A stretch of DNA of 8,114 nucleotides, taken from assembly GCA_964519515.1 (NCBI GenBank), contig CAZFIJ010000052.1, forward strand, positions 1 to 8,114. The letters are read 5' to 3'. The DNA is from Korarchaeum sp964519515 (GTDB taxonomy: Archaea; Korarchaeota; Korarchaeia; Korarchaeales; Korarchaeaceae). Of the stretch, positions 5,935 through 8,114 are shown in pieces (positions within the stretch are counted from its first letter, which is position 1; the number at the start of each line of letters is the position of its first letter). Below the pieces are notes generated by a model. The model was not told where the DNA came from, made no database searches, and saw only the letters and a list, made by a program, of their open reading frames with translations. A program made the translations under genes and the position numbers.

Positions 5935-6885
5935 ATGGGTGCTAACTTGAGAGTGAGGGCTTCCGCACCTTCTCAGGCTTTCCTTCTGGGCGAACACGCT
6001 GTCCTCTACGGCTCTCCAGCTCTCGCCCTTAGCGTAGATAAGCGTAGTCATGTGGAGGCTTCTCCTCTACCCAAAGGGGAGATCTTGATAGAATCGGAAT
6101 TGGGGGTCTATAAGGAGGGAAGCTCATACAATGAGGACCTCGTTAAGCTGGCTAAAGGACTGAAGGAGCTCTTGGGGAAGTATGGAATAGAGAGGGGCGT
6201 CTACTTGAGGATAAGATCGGAGGTACCTGTGAGCAGCGGTATGGCTTCCTCAGCTTCAGTAGCTGCAGCTATATCTAAATCCATAGATGCCCTATTCGAC
6301 TTAGGTATGAGCGAATCGGAGCTTTTAGATGCTGTCTACACTTTCGAGAGGATGATACATGGTAGAGCAAGTAAGACCGGACCAGCTTGCGCAGTCTTAG
6401 GGGGAGTCATTTGGGTGGAGTGGTCGGATGGTGAGATGAGGGTCACTAGCTTAGGTCATAAGGAAGTGCCCATAGCTATAGCCTGCACAGGGGAGCCTAG
6501 TAAGACTAAGGAGATGATCGAGAGGGTCTCTAAGCTCAGAGAAGCTTTCCCAGAGATCCATGAGGGTATAGTGAGATCTATATCCGACTTAGTTTTTAAG
6601 GGAAGGGATGCATTGGAATCCGGGGATCTCAGGACATTAGGCTCTTTGATGAACATAAATCAGGGCTTACTTTACTCACTCGGTGTGAGCAGCTTTGCGA
6701 TAGAGAGGATAGTCTGGGAGGCTAGGATGAGAGGCGCCTTGGGGGCTAAGCTCTCCGGGGCTGGCGGAGGGGGATGCGTAGTCATCCTACATGAAGCCCC
6801 AGAGGAGGTAGCGAGTAACTTGACATCAGCTAGCATCTCCTTCCCAGCGAGAGTCTCTAAAAGAGGAGTTATTTTAGAGACCTAA
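5935..6885 (+). CDS. mvk: Mevalonate kinase homologue (GHMP family) with substituted catalytic residues
   Basis: GHMP-superfamily protein of 316 residues, the normal size of archaeal mevalonate kinases, which phosphorylate mevalonate for isoprenoid lipid synthesis. Family features: ASAPSQAFLLGEHAVLYG (9-26), phosphate loop VPVSSGMASSAS (97-108), FERMIHG (137-143, with the metal-binding Glu138), TGEPSKTKEMI (185-195), NINQGLLYSLG (240-250) and GAKLSGAGGGGC (270-281). Two residues held to be catalytic in mevalonate kinases are absent: Lys of SAPGK (human Lys13) is Gln14, and Asp of HGxPSGxD (human Asp204) is Gly149, within HGRASKTGP. The reading frame is intact, so this is not decay by frameshift. 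It may be a mevalonate kinase with altered chemistry, or a relative acting on another substrate. Transcription is probably leaderless. The end overlaps the convergent neighbour by four bases. Confidence 0.85.
   Translation: MGANLRVRASAPSQAFLLGEHAVLYGSPALALSVDKRSHVEASPLPKGEILIESELGVYKEGSSYNEDLVKLAKGLKELLGKYGIERGVYLRIRSEVPVSSGMASSASVAAAISKSIDALFDLGMSESELLDAVYTFERMIHGRASKTGPACAVLGGVIWVEWSDGEMRVTSLGHKEVPIAIACTGEPSKTKEMIERVSKLREAFPEIHEGIVRSISDLVFKGRDALESGDLRTLGSLMNINQGLLYSLGVSSFAIERIVWEARMRGALGAKLSGAGGGGCVVILHEAPEEVASNLTSASISFPARVSKRGVILET
6853..6881. repeat. Perfect 10-bp stem-loop at a convergent gene junction
   Basis: GTCTCTAAAA (6853-6862) and TTTTAGAGAC (6872-6881) are perfect inverted copies around a nine-base loop. 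The structure covers the last ten codons of the mevalonate kinase homologue and abuts the overlapping stop codons. Being symmetric, it could mark transcript ends on both strands. Function is inferred from position only. Confidence 0.55.
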
Positions 6886-8066
6886 ATTCCCTCTCCAAGC
6901 TCTTTCAGTTTCCTGATTAATTCCTTCGTTTTCTCATTCAATTCTTTGAGGTCCTCTATTCTATAGTTGAGCTTCCCCCTCTCGACAACTTTCAGATAAG
7001 AGTACCTCATCTCCCTCCCGCATGAGGGACATTTCGGCTTATTTCCCTTACTCACCTCGTATATCAGATGATCGTCGCATATGAATAGATCCTTAGCTCC
7101 GCTCCTTATCCCCCTCTTAGCTATGGGCTTTCCCTCCACTTCAACTATATCCATACCGAAGTCCACGGGTCTAGCCCCTATTATGTGAGATCCGACGCCG
7201 AAGGCATCAGCCCCAGCTTCAGAGAACTCCTTGACTGTGCTCTCATTCAGCCCACCTGAGACGAATATCTTGACATGATTGAAGCCCCTTATATCGAGCT
7301 CCCACCTCACCTCCTTTATTATCTCGCTCATATCCCCCCTCCTGGAGCTCGGAGTGTCTAGCCTCACTCCAGATAGCTTCTTACCTAGGGCCTCGGCAGC
7401 CATTATCGCTTCAATCTTCTCATCGTAGAAAGTATCCACTAACGCTATCCTCGGCACATCATCAGGCATAACTTCATCGAAGGATCTCCAAGCCATTATC
7501 TGATCACCGAAGAGTATTATCATTGCATGGGGCATAGTTCCGACGGGTTTGAATCCGAGTTCCTCAATGAGTATACCGGAAGAACCATCGAGGCCCCCTA
7601 TTAAGCTCGCTCTCTCGAAAGCGAGGCTCACCGCCGGATGTTGCCTCCTTATCCCGAAGTTGAAGACGGGTTTATCTCCAGCCGCCATCTTCACTCTAGC
7701 TGCTGCTGTAGCTACGCCAGAGAGGCTGCTCAAGAAACCTAGTATAGATGTCTCGAGAGCCCCGAACTCTGAGTATGGGCCCTCTATCCTCATGACCGGG
7801 GTCCAGGGCCTGAAGATACTACCATCCGGTAGAGAGTATACATCCACATCTTTACCTTCAAGGAGCTTAGCTACTTCCTCAACTCCCGCTAATATCCCCC
7901 ATTTCGCCTTATTAGGTATAGATCTAGCTGCTACTTCCATCACCACCCTCTTATCAGCTAAGCCCTTAGCCTTAAGGACCTCCAAAGTCCTGAGGAAGTA
8001 TATATCAGTCACCTTTCCCTCTTTTATCTCGTCACTCGAGATTATGTAGAAGTCATCTCGATGCAT
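6882..8066 (-). CDS. pncB: Nicotinate phosphoribosyltransferase (EC 6.3.4.21)
   Basis: Cytoplasmic enzyme joining nicotinate and PRPP to give nicotinate mononucleotide in NAD salvage. The 394-residue product shows FNFGIRRQHPA (with the presumed catalytic His143), GTMPHA (176-181), RLDTPSSRRGD (235-245) in the PRPP/nicotinate site region, and VSGGLNE plus GVGSHIIGA in the barrel's phosphate-binding half. Near the C-terminus is a candidate metal site, CDDH (Cys330, His333) and CPSC (Cys346, Cys349). The Thermoplasma acidophilum enzyme is reported to carry a similar zinc-knuckle-like domain. The tail after it is a charged helix. Start is ATG 8066, behind GAGGTGAT with a three-base spacer; ATG 8081 is further upstream but lies at or before the predicted transcript start. 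The gene is convergent with the mevalonate kinase homologue. Confidence 0.93.
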   Translation of the reverse strand: MHRDDFYIISSDEIKEGKVTDIYFLRTLEVLKAKGLADKRVVMEVAARSIPNKAKWGILAGVEEVAKLLEGKDVDVYSLPDGSIFRPWTPVMRIEGPYSEFGALETSILGFLSSLSGVATAAARVKMAAGDKPVFNFGIRRQHPAVSLAFERASLIGGLDGSSGILIEELGFKPVGTMPHAMIILFGDQIMAWRSFDEVMPDDVPRIALVDTFYDEKIEAIMAAEALGKKLSGVRLDTPSSRRGDMSEIIKEVRWELDIRGFNHVKIFVSGGLNESTVKEFSEAGADAFGVGSHIIGARPVDFGMDIVEVEGKPIAKRGIRSGAKDLFICDDHLIYEVSKGNKPKCPSCGREMRYSYLKVVERGKLNYRIEDLKELNEKTKELIRKLKELGEGI

Positions 8067-8069
8067 TAC

Positions 8070-8077
8070 ATCACCTC
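8070..8077 (-). promoter_or_regulatory. Ribosome binding site of nicotinate phosphoribosyltransferase
   Basis: GAGGTGAT on the minus strand, three bases before ATG 8066. It is the longest such match in the window and excludes ATG 8081 as the main start. Confidence 0.75.
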
Positions 8078-8092
8078 GCATTCAACAGGATC

Positions 8093-8102
8093 TTAAAATT
8101 AA
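8093..8102 (-). promoter_or_regulatory. TATA box of nicotinate phosphoribosyltransferase
   Basis: TTAATTTTAA on the minus strand, centred near 8097. It predicts a transcript start near 8072 and a very short leader that starts around the ribosome site. Confidence 0.6.
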
Positions 8103-8114
8103 TAGCGGCGGGGG

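Noticed and set aside
5935..6885. Archaeal shikimate kinase as identity of the GHMP protein
   Set aside because: The TG-x-AC-A stretch at 148-153 is reminiscent of that family, but GEHAVLYG, ERMIHG, NINQGLL and GAKLSGAGGGGC are mevalonate kinase features and the shikimate kinase acidic pair is missing.
7549..8049. Plus-strand open frame of 166 codons inside nicotinate phosphoribosyltransferase
   Set aside because: Antisense shadow of a well-conserved enzyme; composition is Ser/Pro-rich as expected from reversed codons, with no ribosome site seen.
1..8114. Mobile element or defence system
   Set aside because: No transposase, integrase, nuclease or direct target repeats were seen; all recognised genes are transport or central metabolism.

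Overview
This window looks like chromosomal DNA from a thermophilic archaeon. The evidence is an archaeal-type mevalonate kinase-family protein, an archaeal/actinobacterial-type inositol-phosphate synthase, AT-rich TATA boxes about 25-30 bases before gene starts, ribosome binding sites of the GGTGAT type, heavy use of AGG/AGA (Arg) and ATA (Ile) codons, and very tight gene packing. Coding GC looks close to 50%. A korarchaeote-like host fits gene content and composition, but this is inference and no taxonomic marker is present.

Left half (1-4129, + strand) is the distal part of a peptide/oligosaccharide ABC importer operon of the Dpp/Opp family: the C-terminal part of permease B (its frame breaks near the window edge), permease C with an unusually large extracytoplasmic insertion, ATPases D and F, then a small membrane-anchored protein of unknown function whose start overlaps the stop of F. 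Genes overlap by 4 bases or lie within about 5 bases of one another. The solute-binding protein is not in the window. A possible 49-codon frame (4108-4257) and an imperfect hairpin (4129-4157) sit at the operon's end; they may be competing readings of the same stretch. A separate small gene of unknown function follows (4303-4521) behind its own TATA-like element.

Right half (4523-8114) is an alternating layout. Inositol-1-phosphate synthase (minus) and a mevalonate kinase homologue (plus) diverge from an AT-rich (about 23% GC) intergenic region of about 330 bases that carries nested inverted repeats. The kinase then converges on nicotinate phosphoribosyltransferase (minus), and their stop codons overlap by four bases beside a perfect 10-bp stem-loop. 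The divergent pair would supply the headgroup precursor and the isoprenoid tail precursor of archaeal lipids, so co-regulation is plausible.

The most interesting observation is in the mevalonate kinase homologue. It keeps most of the family framework, including the ERMIHG segment and the GAKLSGAGGGGC motif, but both residues regarded as catalytic in mevalonate kinases (Lys of the SAPGK motif and Asp of the PSGxD motif) are replaced, by Gln14 and Gly149. Its reaction is therefore open. I see no CRISPR array, tRNA, rRNA, insertion sequence or defence system.
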